Part shown: positions 33,060-43,213 of the stretch, piece after piece | Layout of the letters: every line of letters starts with the position of its first letter | Position numbering within the stretch: the first letter of the stretch is position 1 | NCBI GenBank assembly: GCA_938014215.1 | Contig: CALLRW010000039.1 | Span: forward strand, 1-64,000 | DNA length: 64,000 nucleotides | From: an uncultured Alistipes sp. | Lineage (GTDB): Bacteria > Bacteroidota > Bacteroidia > Bacteroidales > Rikenellaceae | Direction of reading: 5' to 3' | Notes under the pieces: generated by a model | Database searches by the model: none | What the model saw: the letters and a program-made list of their open reading frames with translations, nothing else | Told to the model about the DNA's origin: nothing | Position numbers and translations under genes: made by a program

Positions 33060-36000
33060 ATGAAAAGCATATTTCGCAAATGGATGTCCGGACTGCTGCT
33101 GATCGCAACGGCGGCACTGGGCGGCTGTTCGGACGATCCGGACGGTGTCAATAACGAGTTGGTGCTCGACCGGGCGCTGATGCCGCTCAACTTCACGGCA
33201 TCGGTGCTCACGACGGGCAACCAGGTACGTCTGACGTGGGATGTCCGCACGACAGACACCTATGAAGTGGTGATCTATTCGGACGAGGGGCTGACACAGG
33301 AGGTCAAGACCCTGAGCGGGATCACGCCGGCCGACGTCCCGGTGACGGTCGACCTGGAGGTCGAGCGGGATTACTACGCCACGGTGCAGGCCTTCAGCGC
33401 AAACGAGCGCACCGCCCCGTCGAACGTGGCCGTGGCCGGTCCGGTGACGACCTACGCCATCATGGATCCGCTCAACCCGGTGGTTGTCGAGCGTACGTCG
33501 ACCTCGGTCACGCTGACCTGGGATCAGGACGACTTCGTGTCGCACCTGCTGGCTGCGCCCGTGGCTGCGGCCGGTGAGGAGCCCGTGCGGCTCGACCTGT
33601 CGGCCGACCAGATTGCCGAGGCCCGGGCGACGGTTTCGGGGCTGAACCCCTCGACCGAGTACTTCGTGTCGGTCTACTACAATTCGGCCAGCCGCGGCGG
33701 ACAGGATGTCTGGACGCGTCCCGATCTGTCGTCGACCACGAAGATCTCGACCGTGGCCCAGCTCATGCAGGCCTTCGTCGACGGCGGTCAGTATGAACTG
33801 GCCTACAGCGAGACGCCGTACGTCGTTCCGGAGTACGCCGAGGGCGAGGTCAACCCCGCATCGGCTCTGGCCGCCAACCTGACCATCATCGGCGAGACGA
33901 CGCTCGAGGGTGCCAAACCGCAGATCGTCGGGCTGGGCATCGGGCTGAACCCCGGCGTGGAGTCGATCCACCTGGAGGATCTCTCGATCGACGGTGCCGA
34001 GGCCGCCTCGTCGCTCATGGAGGTGAAGGATGCCATCGCGATGAATTCGGTGACGGTGAAGAACTGCGATCTGGCCGGCTTCCGCAACATCTTCTACGAG
34101 AACAAGGCCGGTTCGGCCATCCAGTCGCTCCTCTTCGACGGGGTCTATGCCGCCGAGATGGGCAACAGCGGCGGTGACTTCATCGACTTCCGTACGGAGT
34201 CGACCCACGGCTCGCTGACCATCTGCAACTCGACCTTCTACAACGGCGGACGTTCGTTCCTGCGTGTCGACGCCAAGGAGACCTTCTCGTCGATCGCCGT
34301 GCGCAACAACACCTTCGGCAGCTTCTCGGTTGTCACCGACGGCAACAACAAGGGTATCCTTTACGTGCGCGGTACGGCGTCGACCTTCGAGTACACGAAC
34401 AACCTCTTCCTGAACGAGACCGGCGAAAACGCCCGCTTCATCGCCAACAACAGTTCGGTGAAGCTCCCGACGTCGATCGCCGCCAACTACTTCTTCAACT
34501 GCGCCGACACCTTCTTCGAAGCGAAGACGGCCGACGGCGAGGTGACGCTCGAAACGGCGCTGCAGAACGGCGGCAAGGTCCTCTCGACGGATCCGTGCGA
34601 GGCGTCGGCCCGCGGCAAGTTCTATCTGGTCAACGACGAGATCGCTTCGGTGCGCGTGGGTGACCCGCGCTGGTGGAACGCCGTGGCGCCCATCGTCCCC
34701 GAGCAGACCGAACTCAACACCATCACCGAGGCTACGGTCTGGAACTTTGCCGATCCGGAGACCTTCGAGCCCCAGCCCGTCGAGACGAACCGCATCCTGG
34801 GCAACCTGCAGTTCCTGGTCAACGACGCCGAGGCCCCGATGGCCGTGACGGAGAACGGAACGATCTCGTTCTCGGCCGCCTCGACCTTCTCGGTGACCGA
34901 CGTCCCGACGAACAACGCCCTGGCCTTCAAGGTGGGGGTTCCGGGTTCGGTGCTCATCACCCCGTCCGACGCCGGCTACAACAAGCACATGGAGATTATC
35001 GTCAACGGCGCACGCTACGCCCTGCCGGCCGACGGTACGCAGAGCAAGTTCGGCTTCGGCGACATCCAGGGTGAGACGATGATCTACATCTGCAGCTGCT
35101 CGCCCGTCGAGCTGCAGGTGCTCGAGTGGTCGCTCGAGGTGGTTTCGGGCGGCGAGGCCAAGATGCTCGACACGCCGGTCTTCACGTCGGAACTCCCGGC
35201 CGTGGATCAGGGCTCGTCGCAGGCCGTCACCGTGACGTGGAACGCCGTGCCGAATGCCGCCGCCTACGAGGTGACCTTCAACGGCCAGCAGGCAACGGTC
35301 GAGAGCCCCTCGTACGAGATTCCCGCTTCGACGGTGGCCTCGCTCCAGGCGGGTGTCCACACGCTGACGGTAGTGGCCAAGGCCGCCGAGGGGTCGCTCA
35401 ACTGGAAGGATTCGGAGACTGCCTCGATCTCGCTGACGGTCAACGGTGTGCTGTCGACCGTGACGGGCGCCTGGACGTGGAATATCGCCGATGCGGCGGC
35501 CTTCCCGGCCGGAGATATCCGGGCAACGACCGTCTACGGCAACCTGCAGTTCATTGCCGATGCCTCGAAGCACCTGACCATCGAGCACTCGGTGGGCGAA
35601 TCGGGCGAACCGGTCGACCGCATCAAGTTCAACGGCAAGAGTGCGATGGAGGGCTTCACGCCGACGCAGCGCGGTCTGGCCCTGCGCGTGAGCGGCAACG
35701 GAACGCTGACGCTGAAGGCCGTCTCGAGCAGCAGCTCGGATGCCACGCGTGAGGTGGGCGTGAGCGCCAACGGCAAGGAGTATCTGCGCGAGGCGTGCCC
35801 GACGTCGTCCGACGGCGAGGCGAAGACGATCGTCTTCAACGACCTCTCGGGCGAAACGACGATCTACATCTACTGCTATGCCACGATCAACGTCTACGGA
35901 CTCTCGTGGACGCCCGACCCCTCGTCGCAGCCCGCCACGAAGGAGTATACGATGACCCTTACGGGTACGGCCGGCGTGCTGTCGACGAACATCTCGGGAC

Positions 36001-36404
36001 TGCCGACGAGCTGGAAGGAGGAGGATTCGACCTGGACGGCCACCGATGATTCGGGTGCCTCGACGATCACCTTCACGGGCAACGTCTACTACAGCACCGA
36101 TGCCGCGAAGAACATCGTCTGGTACTTCAACAAGGGCAAGGCCGAGACGCACGTGGCGGCTTCGGACATGGGACGGATCAAGTCGATCACGGTCTATCCC
36201 AACTCGACGCGCGACCCGGCGATGCTGAAGTGCACCTACGGCGGTACGACGCTGGCCGCCGTGGAGCCCGCCGGCGAGAAGTCGGAGACGATTACGTTCG
36301 ATTTCGACGCGGCAGGGGTCTCGACCGACAGCTTCCGCATCGACTACACCGACAAATCGACCAATGTCGAGGTCGGCAAGGTGGTGATTGTCTACGAAAA
36401 ATAG
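33060..36404 (+). CDS. Large surface lipoprotein of the pectin locus, probable glycan-binding protein (DUF4957-like)
   Basis: A 1114-residue lipoprotein (Cys23 in LGGC) in the position of a surface glycan-binding protein. Two Fn3-like domains occupy about residues 38-225. Residues 230-520 look like a parallel beta-helix resembling a non-catalytic pectin-lyase fold (ANLTIIGETTLEG, MNSVTVKNCDLAGFRNIFY, TICNSTFYNGGRSFLRVDA, IAVRNNTFGSF), as in DUF4957/DUF5123 proteins. Two copies of a beta-rich unit follow, with TVWNFADPE near 561 and WTWNIADAA near 806, each continuing to GNLQF. They are separated by another Fn3-like domain (VTVTWNAVPNAAAYEVTFN). A last beta domain ends in VGKVVIVYEK. It probably captures pectin; no catalytic residues are evident. 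Confidence 0.7.
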   Translation: MKSIFRKWMSGLLLIATAALGGCSDDPDGVNNELVLDRALMPLNFTASVLTTGNQVRLTWDVRTTDTYEVVIYSDEGLTQEVKTLSGITPADVPVTVDLEVERDYYATVQAFSANERTAPSNVAVAGPVTTYAIMDPLNPVVVERTSTSVTLTWDQDDFVSHLLAAPVAAAGEEPVRLDLSADQIAEARATVSGLNPSTEYFVSVYYNSASRGGQDVWTRPDLSSTTKISTVAQLMQAFVDGGQYELAYSETPYVVPEYAEGEVNPASALAANLTIIGETTLEGAKPQIVGLGIGLNPGVESIHLEDLSIDGAEAASSLMEVKDAIAMNSVTVKNCDLAGFRNIFYENKAGSAIQSLLFDGVYAAEMGNSGGDFIDFRTESTHGSLTICNSTFYNGGRSFLRVDAKETFSSIAVRNNTFGSFSVVTDGNNKGILYVRGTASTFEYTNNLFLNETGENARFIANNSSVKLPTSIAANYFFNCADTFFEAKTADGEVTLETALQNGGKVLSTDPCEASARGKFYLVNDEIASVRVGDPRWWNAVAPIVPEQTELNTITEATVWNFADPETFEPQPVETNRILGNLQFLVNDAEAPMAVTENGTISFSAASTFSVTDVPTNNALAFKVGVPGSVLITPSDAGYNKHMEIIVNGARYALPADGTQSKFGFGDIQGETMIYICSCSPVELQVLEWSLEVVSGGEAKMLDTPVFTSELPAVDQGSSQAVTVTWNAVPNAAAYEVTFNGQQATVESPSYEIPASTVASLQAGVHTLTVVAKAAEGSLNWKDSETASISLTVNGVLSTVTGAWTWNIADAAAFPAGDIRATTVYGNLQFIADASKHLTIEHSVGESGEPVDRIKFNGKSAMEGFTPTQRGLALRVSGNGTLTLKAVSSSSSDATREVGVSANGKEYLREACPTSSDGEAKTIVFNDLSGETTIYIYCYATINVYGLSWTPDPSSQPATKEYTMTLTGTAGVLSTNISGLPTSWKEEDSTWTATDDSGASTITFTGNVYYSTDAAKNIVWYFNKGKAETHVAASDMGRIKSITVYPNSTRDPAMLKCTYGGTTLAAVEPAGEKSETITFDFDAAGVSTDSFRIDYTDKSTNVEVGKVVIVYEK

Positions 36405-36425
36405 AACCGTCGGATAAACCGGCAT

Positions 36426-36455
36426 GGGGTGCGGAGCAATCCGCACCCCTTTTTT
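36426..36455 (+). terminator. Terminator closing the pectin locus
   Basis: A perfect 10-pair stem (GGGGTGCGGA 36426-36435 with 36440-36449) and six T follow the lipoprotein gene by 20 bases. It marks the end of the locus. Confidence 0.88.
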
Positions 36456-36526
36456 GTGCCAGGATGCGAAAATGCAATGCGGCACCGGTTTTGCCGGTTG
36501 CATTATGAAAATCGAATTAGAATTTA

Positions 36527-36534
36527 TATCTTTG
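36527..36534 (+). promoter_or_regulatory. suf operon promoter, -7 box
   Basis: TATCTTTG fits TAnnTTTG 19 bases before the sufB start codon. No good -33 element is seen at the usual spacing. Confidence 0.5.
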
Positions 36535-36552
36535 CTCGATATTTTGCTTGCA

Positions 36553-37998
<1,446 letters not shown>

Positions 37999-38092
37999 CG
38001 GAGACGGCACGTAGACCGCAGCCCGGACCGCAAAGGAGGGCGGGAGGCGGCGCAAACCGAGTGAAACAAGTGAAAAATAAGAGAAAAACAAT

Positions 38093-38845
38093 ATGTTAAG
38101 CGTAAAGAATCTGCATGCATCGGTCGAGGGCAAGGAGATCCTGCGGGGTATCAACCTCGAGGTCAAGGCCGGTGAGGTGCATGCCATCATGGGCCCGAAC
38201 GGTTCGGGCAAGTCGACCCTGGCGTCGGTGCTGGCCGGTAACGAGAAGTTCACCGTCACGGAAGGGTCGGTCGAGTTCCTGGGTCACGACCTGCTCGCGA
38301 TGCCGATCGAGGAGCGGGCCCGGCTGGGACTGTTCCTCGGCTTCCAGTACCCGGTGGAGATCCCCGGCGTGACGATGGCCAACTTCATGAAGCTGGCCGT
38401 CAACGAACACCGCAAGTACCGCGGCGAGGAGCCCCTGACGGCTTCGGAGTTCCTGCGCCTGATGAAGGAGAAGAGCGCCGTGGTCGAACTGTCGTCGAAG
38501 CTGACGGCACGGGCCGTGAACGAGGGCTTCTCGGGCGGCGAAAAGAAGAAGAACGAGATCTTCCAGATGGCGATGCTCGATCCGAAGCTGGCCATCCTCG
38601 ATGAGACCGACTCGGGGCTCGATATCGACGCCCTGCGCATCGTCGCCACGGGCGTGACGAAGCTCCACACGGCGGAGAATGCCACGGTGGTCATCACCCA
38701 CTACCAGCGGCTGCTGGACTATATCGTTCCTGACGTGGTCCACGTGCTCTACAAGGGGCGGATCATCTACACGGGCGACAAGACGCTGGCCCTGAAGCTC
38801 GAAAAGGAGGGCTACGACTGGTTGATCAACGAATACGACAAGTGA
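38093..38845 (+). CDS. sufC: SufC, Fe-S assembly ATPase
   Basis: A 250-residue ABC-type ATPase that drives the SufBCD scaffold. Walker A is GPNGSGKST (residues 34-42), the signature region is GFSGGEKKKNEI, and Walker B is LAILDETDSGLDIDAL, all as in SufC. The family-specific stretch YPVEIPGVTMANFMK is present. Its stop overlaps the sufD start (TGATG), indicating coupled translation. Confidence 0.97.
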   Translation: MLSVKNLHASVEGKEILRGINLEVKAGEVHAIMGPNGSGKSTLASVLAGNEKFTVTEGSVEFLGHDLLAMPIEERARLGLFLGFQYPVEIPGVTMANFMKLAVNEHRKYRGEEPLTASEFLRLMKEKSAVVELSSKLTARAVNEGFSGGEKKKNEIFQMAMLDPKLAILDETDSGLDIDALRIVATGVTKLHTAENATVVITHYQRLLDYIVPDVVHVLYKGRIIYTGDKTLALKLEKEGYDWLINEYDK

Positions 38846-39663
38846 TGAACCGGATACTGGAAATAATCGGTGATCTGCGCAAGGCGGGTCCGGAGCTTCT
38901 TCGGGTCGAGTCGCCGGTGCCGATGGACCATGCGGCGGTGGATCCGACCCACCTGAAGGTGGAGCTGGCGGCCGGCGCCGCGGCCCGGCTGGTGGTGCTC
39001 CACACGAAGGCGGATGTCGCACGGCTCGACGTTGAGCTGGCCGAAGGGGCACAGCTCGAACTGACGGAGCTCTTTCTGGCGGAGGCCTTTGCCGATGTCA
39101 GGATTGCGCAGCAGGCCCGGAGCCGCTGCCGGATGACGGCGGTGGAGCTGTCGGGTGCCAACGCTTCGTACCGAATCGATCTGAACGGTGCCGGGGCGGA
39201 GAATGATCTGGGCGGGGTCTTCCTCGCTACGGGGACGGACCACTGTGTCGTGCGGCTGCATACGGCCCACAACGTGCCCGACTGTACGAGCGTCTCGTCG
39301 GTCAAGGGCGTTGCCGACGACGAGGCGGTGGGCGAGTTTTCGGGGCTGGTCTACGTGGCCCCCGATGCCCAGCGCACCGATGCGCGGCAGCAGAGCCGCA
39401 ACGTGCTGCTGAGCGAACGGGCCCGCATCGAGACGATGCCCCAGCTGGAGATCTACGCCGACGACGTGAAGTGTTCGCACGGCGCGACGGTGGGGCAGAT
39501 GGATGCCGATGCCATTCTCTACATGCGTCAGCGGGGGCTGAGCGAGAGCGAGGCCCGGCGGCTGCAGATCGAGGGCTTCGTGGGCGATATCGTGCGCCGC
39601 TGCGGTCTGGAGCCGCTGGGCGAGGCGATCATGGAGCTGGCTTCGGAGAAACTGGAAAAATAA
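38845..39663 (+). CDS. sufD: SufD, Fe-S assembly protein (short form)
   Basis: A 272-residue SufD. Only the beta-helical core and C-terminal helical part are present: AGAENDLGGVFLATGTDHC, VSSVKGVADDEAVGEFSG, NVLLSERARIETMPQLEIYA, VKCSHGATVGQMDADAILYM, and GFVGDIVRRC. Typical SufD proteins are over 400 residues, so the N-terminal helical domain is reduced to about 60 residues. The conserved His (CSHGATVG) is kept. The start at ATG 38,845 overlaps the sufC stop. Reduction rather than damage is likely because all core motifs and the coupling are intact. Confidence 0.93.
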   Translation: MNRILEIIGDLRKAGPELLRVESPVPMDHAAVDPTHLKVELAAGAAARLVVLHTKADVARLDVELAEGAQLELTELFLAEAFADVRIAQQARSRCRMTAVELSGANASYRIDLNGAGAENDLGGVFLATGTDHCVVRLHTAHNVPDCTSVSSVKGVADDEAVGEFSGLVYVAPDAQRTDARQQSRNVLLSERARIETMPQLEIYADDVKCSHGATVGQMDADAILYMRQRGLSESEARRLQIEGFVGDIVRRCGLEPLGEAIMELASEKLEK

Positions 39664-39672
39664 CGCATCGCC

Positions 39673-40893
39673 ATGTTTGATGTCGAAAAGATACGCGAGG
39701 AGTTCCCGATCCTCCGGCAGAAGGTCTACGGGAAGCCGCTGATCTATCTGGACAGCGGCGCAACGGCACAGAAACCCCTTCAGGTGCTCGAGCGGGTCGA
39801 CTGGCTCGCGCGCAACCTCAATGCCAACATCCACCGGGGTGTGCATCTGCTTTCGGAGGAGGCTACGGAGCTCTACGAGGCGGCCCGCCAGCGGACGGCC
39901 GACTTCATCGGCGCGGCCGAAAAGGAGGAGGTCGTCTTCACGGCCGGGGCTACGGCCTCGCTCAATACGGTGGCCTACGCCTGGGGCGACGCCTTCGTCG
40001 GGGCGGGGGACAACATCGTGGTGAGCGAGATGGAGCACCACTCGAATCTGGTGCCGTGGCAGCTGGTCGCCCAGCGGCGCGGAGCCGAGGTGCGGATGCT
40101 CCCGATCGACGACAGGGGGGCGCTGCGCACGGATCTGCTTCCGTCGCTGATCGACGAACGCACGCGCGTGGTGGCCGTGGCGCAGGCCTCGAATACGCTG
40201 GGCACGCGGCCCGATCTGCGGCCCGTCATCGAGGCGGCCCATGCCGTCGGTGCGGTGGCGGTGGTCGACGGATGCCAGGGGGTGGTCCACGGCGGGGTCG
40301 ATGTCCGGGCGCTGGACTGCGACTTCTACGCCTTCTCGGGCCACAAGCTCTACGGCCCGACGGGTATCGGCGTTCTGTACGGCAAGCGGGAGCTGCTCGA
40401 ACGGATGCCGCCCTTCCTGGGCGGCGGCGACATGGTCGACCGCGTGACCTTCGCCCGCACGACCTATGCCCCCGTGCCGCTGAAGTTCGAGGCCGGTACG
40501 GCCAACTTCATCGGAGCAATCGGGCTGGGTGAGGCCATCGCCTTCCTTTCGCGGTTCGATGCCGCGGAGATCGAGGCCCACGAGACGGCGCTGCGGAAGC
40601 GGGCCGAGGAGGAGCTGTCGGCCATCCCGGGGTTGCACATCTACGGCAAGACGGCGGACAAGTGCGCCATCGTGTCGTTCAACATCGAGGGGGCCCACCA
40701 CTACGACGTGGGGATGATCCTCGACAAGCTGGGCATCGCCGTCCGCACGGGACACCACTGTGCCGAGCCGGTCATGGACCACTTCGGCGTGACGGGCATG
40801 TGCCGGGCCTCGCTTGCGATGTACAACACGACGGAGGAGATCGATGCGCTGGTCGCCGGCGTGGAGCGGGCCGTCAGGATGCTTCGCCACTGA
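39673..40893 (+). CDS. sufS: SufS, group II cysteine desulfurase
   Basis: A 406-residue PLP enzyme that takes sulfur from cysteine for the SufBCD scaffold. The Schiff-base lysine is Lys225 (FSGHKLYGPTG) and the active cysteine is Cys363 (RTGHHCAEP). VVSEMEHHSNLVPWQ and AVVDGCQGVVH are further family blocks. No SufE or SufU gene follows, so the sulfur acceptor is encoded elsewhere. The last codons lie inside the first partial unit of the tandem array that begins here. Confidence 0.96.
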   Translation: MFDVEKIREEFPILRQKVYGKPLIYLDSGATAQKPLQVLERVDWLARNLNANIHRGVHLLSEEATELYEAARQRTADFIGAAEKEEVVFTAGATASLNTVAYAWGDAFVGAGDNIVVSEMEHHSNLVPWQLVAQRRGAEVRMLPIDDRGALRTDLLPSLIDERTRVVAVAQASNTLGTRPDLRPVIEAAHAVGAVAVVDGCQGVVHGGVDVRALDCDFYAFSGHKLYGPTGIGVLYGKRELLERMPPFLGGGDMVDRVTFARTTYAPVPLKFEAGTANFIGAIGLGEAIAFLSRFDAAEIEAHETALRKRAEEELSAIPGLHIYGKTADKCAIVSFNIEGAHHYDVGMILDKLGIAVRTGHHCAEPVMDHFGVTGMCRASLAMYNTTEEIDALVAGVERAVRMLRH

Positions 40894-41195
40894 TCCCGGG
40901 GCGGGGCGAGGGGCGGCAAGAATGTTGCGCCACTGATCCGGGGGGGCGGGGCGAGGTCCGGCCAAGCACTTTGTAATGGATCCCGGGCAGGGAACGGGAT
41001 GTTGCCGGAGCGGGCCGGCAAGGATGTTGTGCCACTGATCCGGGGGCGTAGCGAGGGCCGGCCACGCACTTTGTAATGGATCCCGGGTGTGGAGCGGGAT
41101 GTTGCCGGAGCAGGCCGGCAAGGATATTTCGCCACTGATTCCGGGATGGAGTGAGGGCCGGCAAGGTGCTTTGAGCCTTGCGGCGGGCCGTTGCC
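40886..41195 (+). repeat. About 101-base tandem array between sufS and tmk
   Basis: GCCACTGAT occurs at 40886, 40929, 41031 and 41131. The full units 40929-41030 and 41031-41130 share CACTTTGTAATGGATCCCGG and GATGTTGCCGGAGC, and the third is partial. The first, short unit overlaps the sufS stop codon. The array takes most of the 392-base gap; the rest before tmk is an AT-rich stretch (41,245-41,285) probably holding the tmk promoter. Confidence 0.75.
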
Positions 41196-41285
41196 GGGGC
41201 GGAGGCCTGTCGGGCGAATGCCGCATGCCGGAGAGACAACCGCAGAAAAAAGATAAAATACAATATTTAAAGAAAGAAGAAGCCT

Positions 41286-41972
41286 ATGTTCATCGTACTC
41301 GAAGGTCTGGACGGAGCCGGGAAGTCGACTCAGATCGCCCTGTTGCGCAAATTCTTTGCGGAGCGGGGTGTAGCGAGCGAATATCTCCATTTTCCGCGCT
41401 TCGACGCGCCGGTCTACGGCGATCTGATCGCCCGTTTCCTGCGGGGAGAGTTCGGGGGCGTGAACGAGGTGAACCCCTACCTGGTGGCGTTGCTTTACGC
41501 CGGGGACCGGGCCGAAGCTGCCGGCATGATCCGCCGATGGCTGGACGAGGGGCGGGCGGTGATTCTCGACCGCTACGTCTGGTCGAACGTCGGCTATCAG
41601 TGTGCCAAACTGGCGGCCGGTGAGGAGCGTGACCGTCTGGCACGGTGGATCCTCGATCTGGAGTTCGGCCACAACGCTCTGCCGCGTCCCGACGTATCGC
41701 TGTTCCTCGACGTTCCCTTTGCCTTCACGGAGCGTAAGCTGGCCGAGACGCGCCAGGGCGAGGACCGCAGCTACCTGCAGGGGCGGCGCGATATCCACGA
41801 GGATGCGTTGGATCTGCAGCGCCGGGTGCGGGAGGTCTACCTGGAGATGGCGTCGCGCGACGCTTCGCTGCAGGTGGTCGAGTGTGGCGACGGGACGGGT
41901 GTGATGGAGTCGCCGGAGAACATTTTCGCTAAAATCCGCGGGGTGCTGGCCCCGATAATCGACGCACGATGA
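41286..41972 (+). CDS. tmk: Thymidylate kinase
   Basis: A 228-residue enzyme that phosphorylates dTMP to dTDP with ATP. The P-loop is GLDGAGKST (residues 7-15), followed by YLHFPRFDAPVYGDLI (the thymidylate-binding region), ILDRYVWSN with the DRY motif, and RPDVSLFLDVPFAF. The lid region contains RQGEDRSYLQGRRDIHE. Length is near the usual 205-230. Its stop overlaps the next gene by ATGA. Confidence 0.94.
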   Translation: MFIVLEGLDGAGKSTQIALLRKFFAERGVASEYLHFPRFDAPVYGDLIARFLRGEFGGVNEVNPYLVALLYAGDRAEAAGMIRRWLDEGRAVILDRYVWSNVGYQCAKLAAGEERDRLARWILDLEFGHNALPRPDVSLFLDVPFAFTERKLAETRQGEDRSYLQGRRDIHEDALDLQRRVREVYLEMASRDASLQVVECGDGTGVMESPENIFAKIRGVLAPIIDAR

Positions 41973-43078
41973 GAAACACCCGGACTTTCAAGATCATTGC
42001 CAACATCTGCCGCCTGGTGCTGGCCTGTACGTTCATTCTGTCGGGCTTCACGAAGGTGATCGACCCGTGGGGCACGGCGCTCAAGGTGAGCGAATACCTC
42101 TCGATCTACGGCATGGAGTGGATGCAGCCCGCGGCGATGACCTTTTCGATCTGGCTGTGCGGCGCCGAGCTGATGATGGGCTGCATGCTGCTCTTCAAGG
42201 TGCGCATCCGCCTGATCTCGATCTTCGCCGTGCTGTCGATGACCTTCTTCACGGTGCTGACGCTGCTCAGCGCCACGCTGATCCCGGTCGAGGACTGCGG
42301 CTGCTTCGGCGACGCGCTGAAGCTCACGCCCTGGGAGACCTTCGCCAAGAACGTCATCCTGCTGCCGATGGCGCTGGTGGTGTGGTGGCGCTACCGGCCG
42401 GACCGGATCTTCGCCTTCAAACCCGTCGAGATCGCCCTGACCTGCACGTTCTTCTTCCTGTCGATGTATCTGGGCTACTACTGCTATATCCACCTGCCGC
42501 TGATCGACTTCCTGCCCTACAAGGTGGGGGTCAACATCCACGAGGCGATGCAGGCTCCGGCCGTCGCTCCGGGCGAATCGGAGACGGTGCTCGTCTACCG
42601 CAACCGGGCAACGGGCGAGGAGCGTGAATTCTCGCTCGAGGACCCCGAGTGGCAGGACGACACGAAATGGGAGTGGGTCGATACGCGCACGACGAGCGAG
42701 GTGCCGGCCATCCGCCCGCTGGTGAGCGAATTCGCGCTGCGCGATGCCGCCGGGGAGGATGTCACGGAGGCGGTGGTTACCCGTCCGGGACGGCTCTACA
42801 TGCTCTGTGTGACCAATTTCGACCGACTTTCGAAACGGTGTGCACGGCGGATGGCGGCCCTCGTCGAACGGGCCCGGCAGGAGGGTGCCGGGGTGGTCTG
42901 CCTGACGCCCGATCCGCTCGAAGGGGTGGCCACGCACGACTTCGGTTCGGGCGAGGTGACCTGCTACAACATCGATGCCTCGACGATGAAGACCATGCTG
43001 CGGGCCGAAAACGGTGTGGTGACGCTCGACGACGGCACGATCGTCGATAAACGAAACTGTCGCGATATTCGTCCGTAG
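41969..43078 (+). CDS. BT_3928-type membrane protein (DoxX/MauE-like)
   Basis: A 369-residue inner-membrane protein. Four hydrophobic segments occur in the first 150 residues (ICRLVLACTFILSGFTKV, then MTFSIWLCGAELMMGCMLL, then IFAVLSMTFFTVLTLL, then ILLPMALVVWW), with a DCGCFGDAL motif near residue 110. That motif is typical of MauE/DoxX-related proteins and may carry a redox Cys pair. A fifth segment (IALTCTFFFLSMYLGYYCYI) leads to a C-terminal 180-residue soluble domain. The family is known in Bacteroides beside tmk and other core genes; its role is unknown and possibly redox-linked. Translation is coupled to tmk by ATGA. Confidence 0.75.
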   Translation: MRNTRTFKIIANICRLVLACTFILSGFTKVIDPWGTALKVSEYLSIYGMEWMQPAAMTFSIWLCGAELMMGCMLLFKVRIRLISIFAVLSMTFFTVLTLLSATLIPVEDCGCFGDALKLTPWETFAKNVILLPMALVVWWRYRPDRIFAFKPVEIALTCTFFFLSMYLGYYCYIHLPLIDFLPYKVGVNIHEAMQAPAVAPGESETVLVYRNRATGEEREFSLEDPEWQDDTKWEWVDTRTTSEVPAIRPLVSEFALRDAAGEDVTEAVVTRPGRLYMLCVTNFDRLSKRCARRMAALVERARQEGAGVVCLTPDPLEGVATHDFGSGEVTCYNIDASTMKTMLRAENGVVTLDDGTIVDKRNCRDIRP

Positions 43079-43113
43079 GGGCCGCACGGCGGTGCCCCGG
43101 GGGCTGTGGTATG

Positions 43114-43150
43114 AAAGTTGACCTTCCGACGGAGGGTCGACTTTTTCTTT
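43114..43150 (+). terminator. Terminator after the tmk operon
   Basis: A 14-pair stem with two G-T pairs (43114-43127 with 43131-43144) is followed by TTTTTCTTTTT. It separates the tmk pair from the efflux operon. Confidence 0.75.
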
Positions 43151-43213
43151 TTCCGCCCGGGGCGACGCGTCCCGGCGGTGGGGGAGGGGCCGATCGAAAA
43201 TCGGAACTCATCC

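Noticed and set aside
38845..39663. sufD as a broken gene
   Set aside because: It is shorter than usual, but its core motifs and the overlap with sufC are intact and no remnant of the missing domain is visible upstream.
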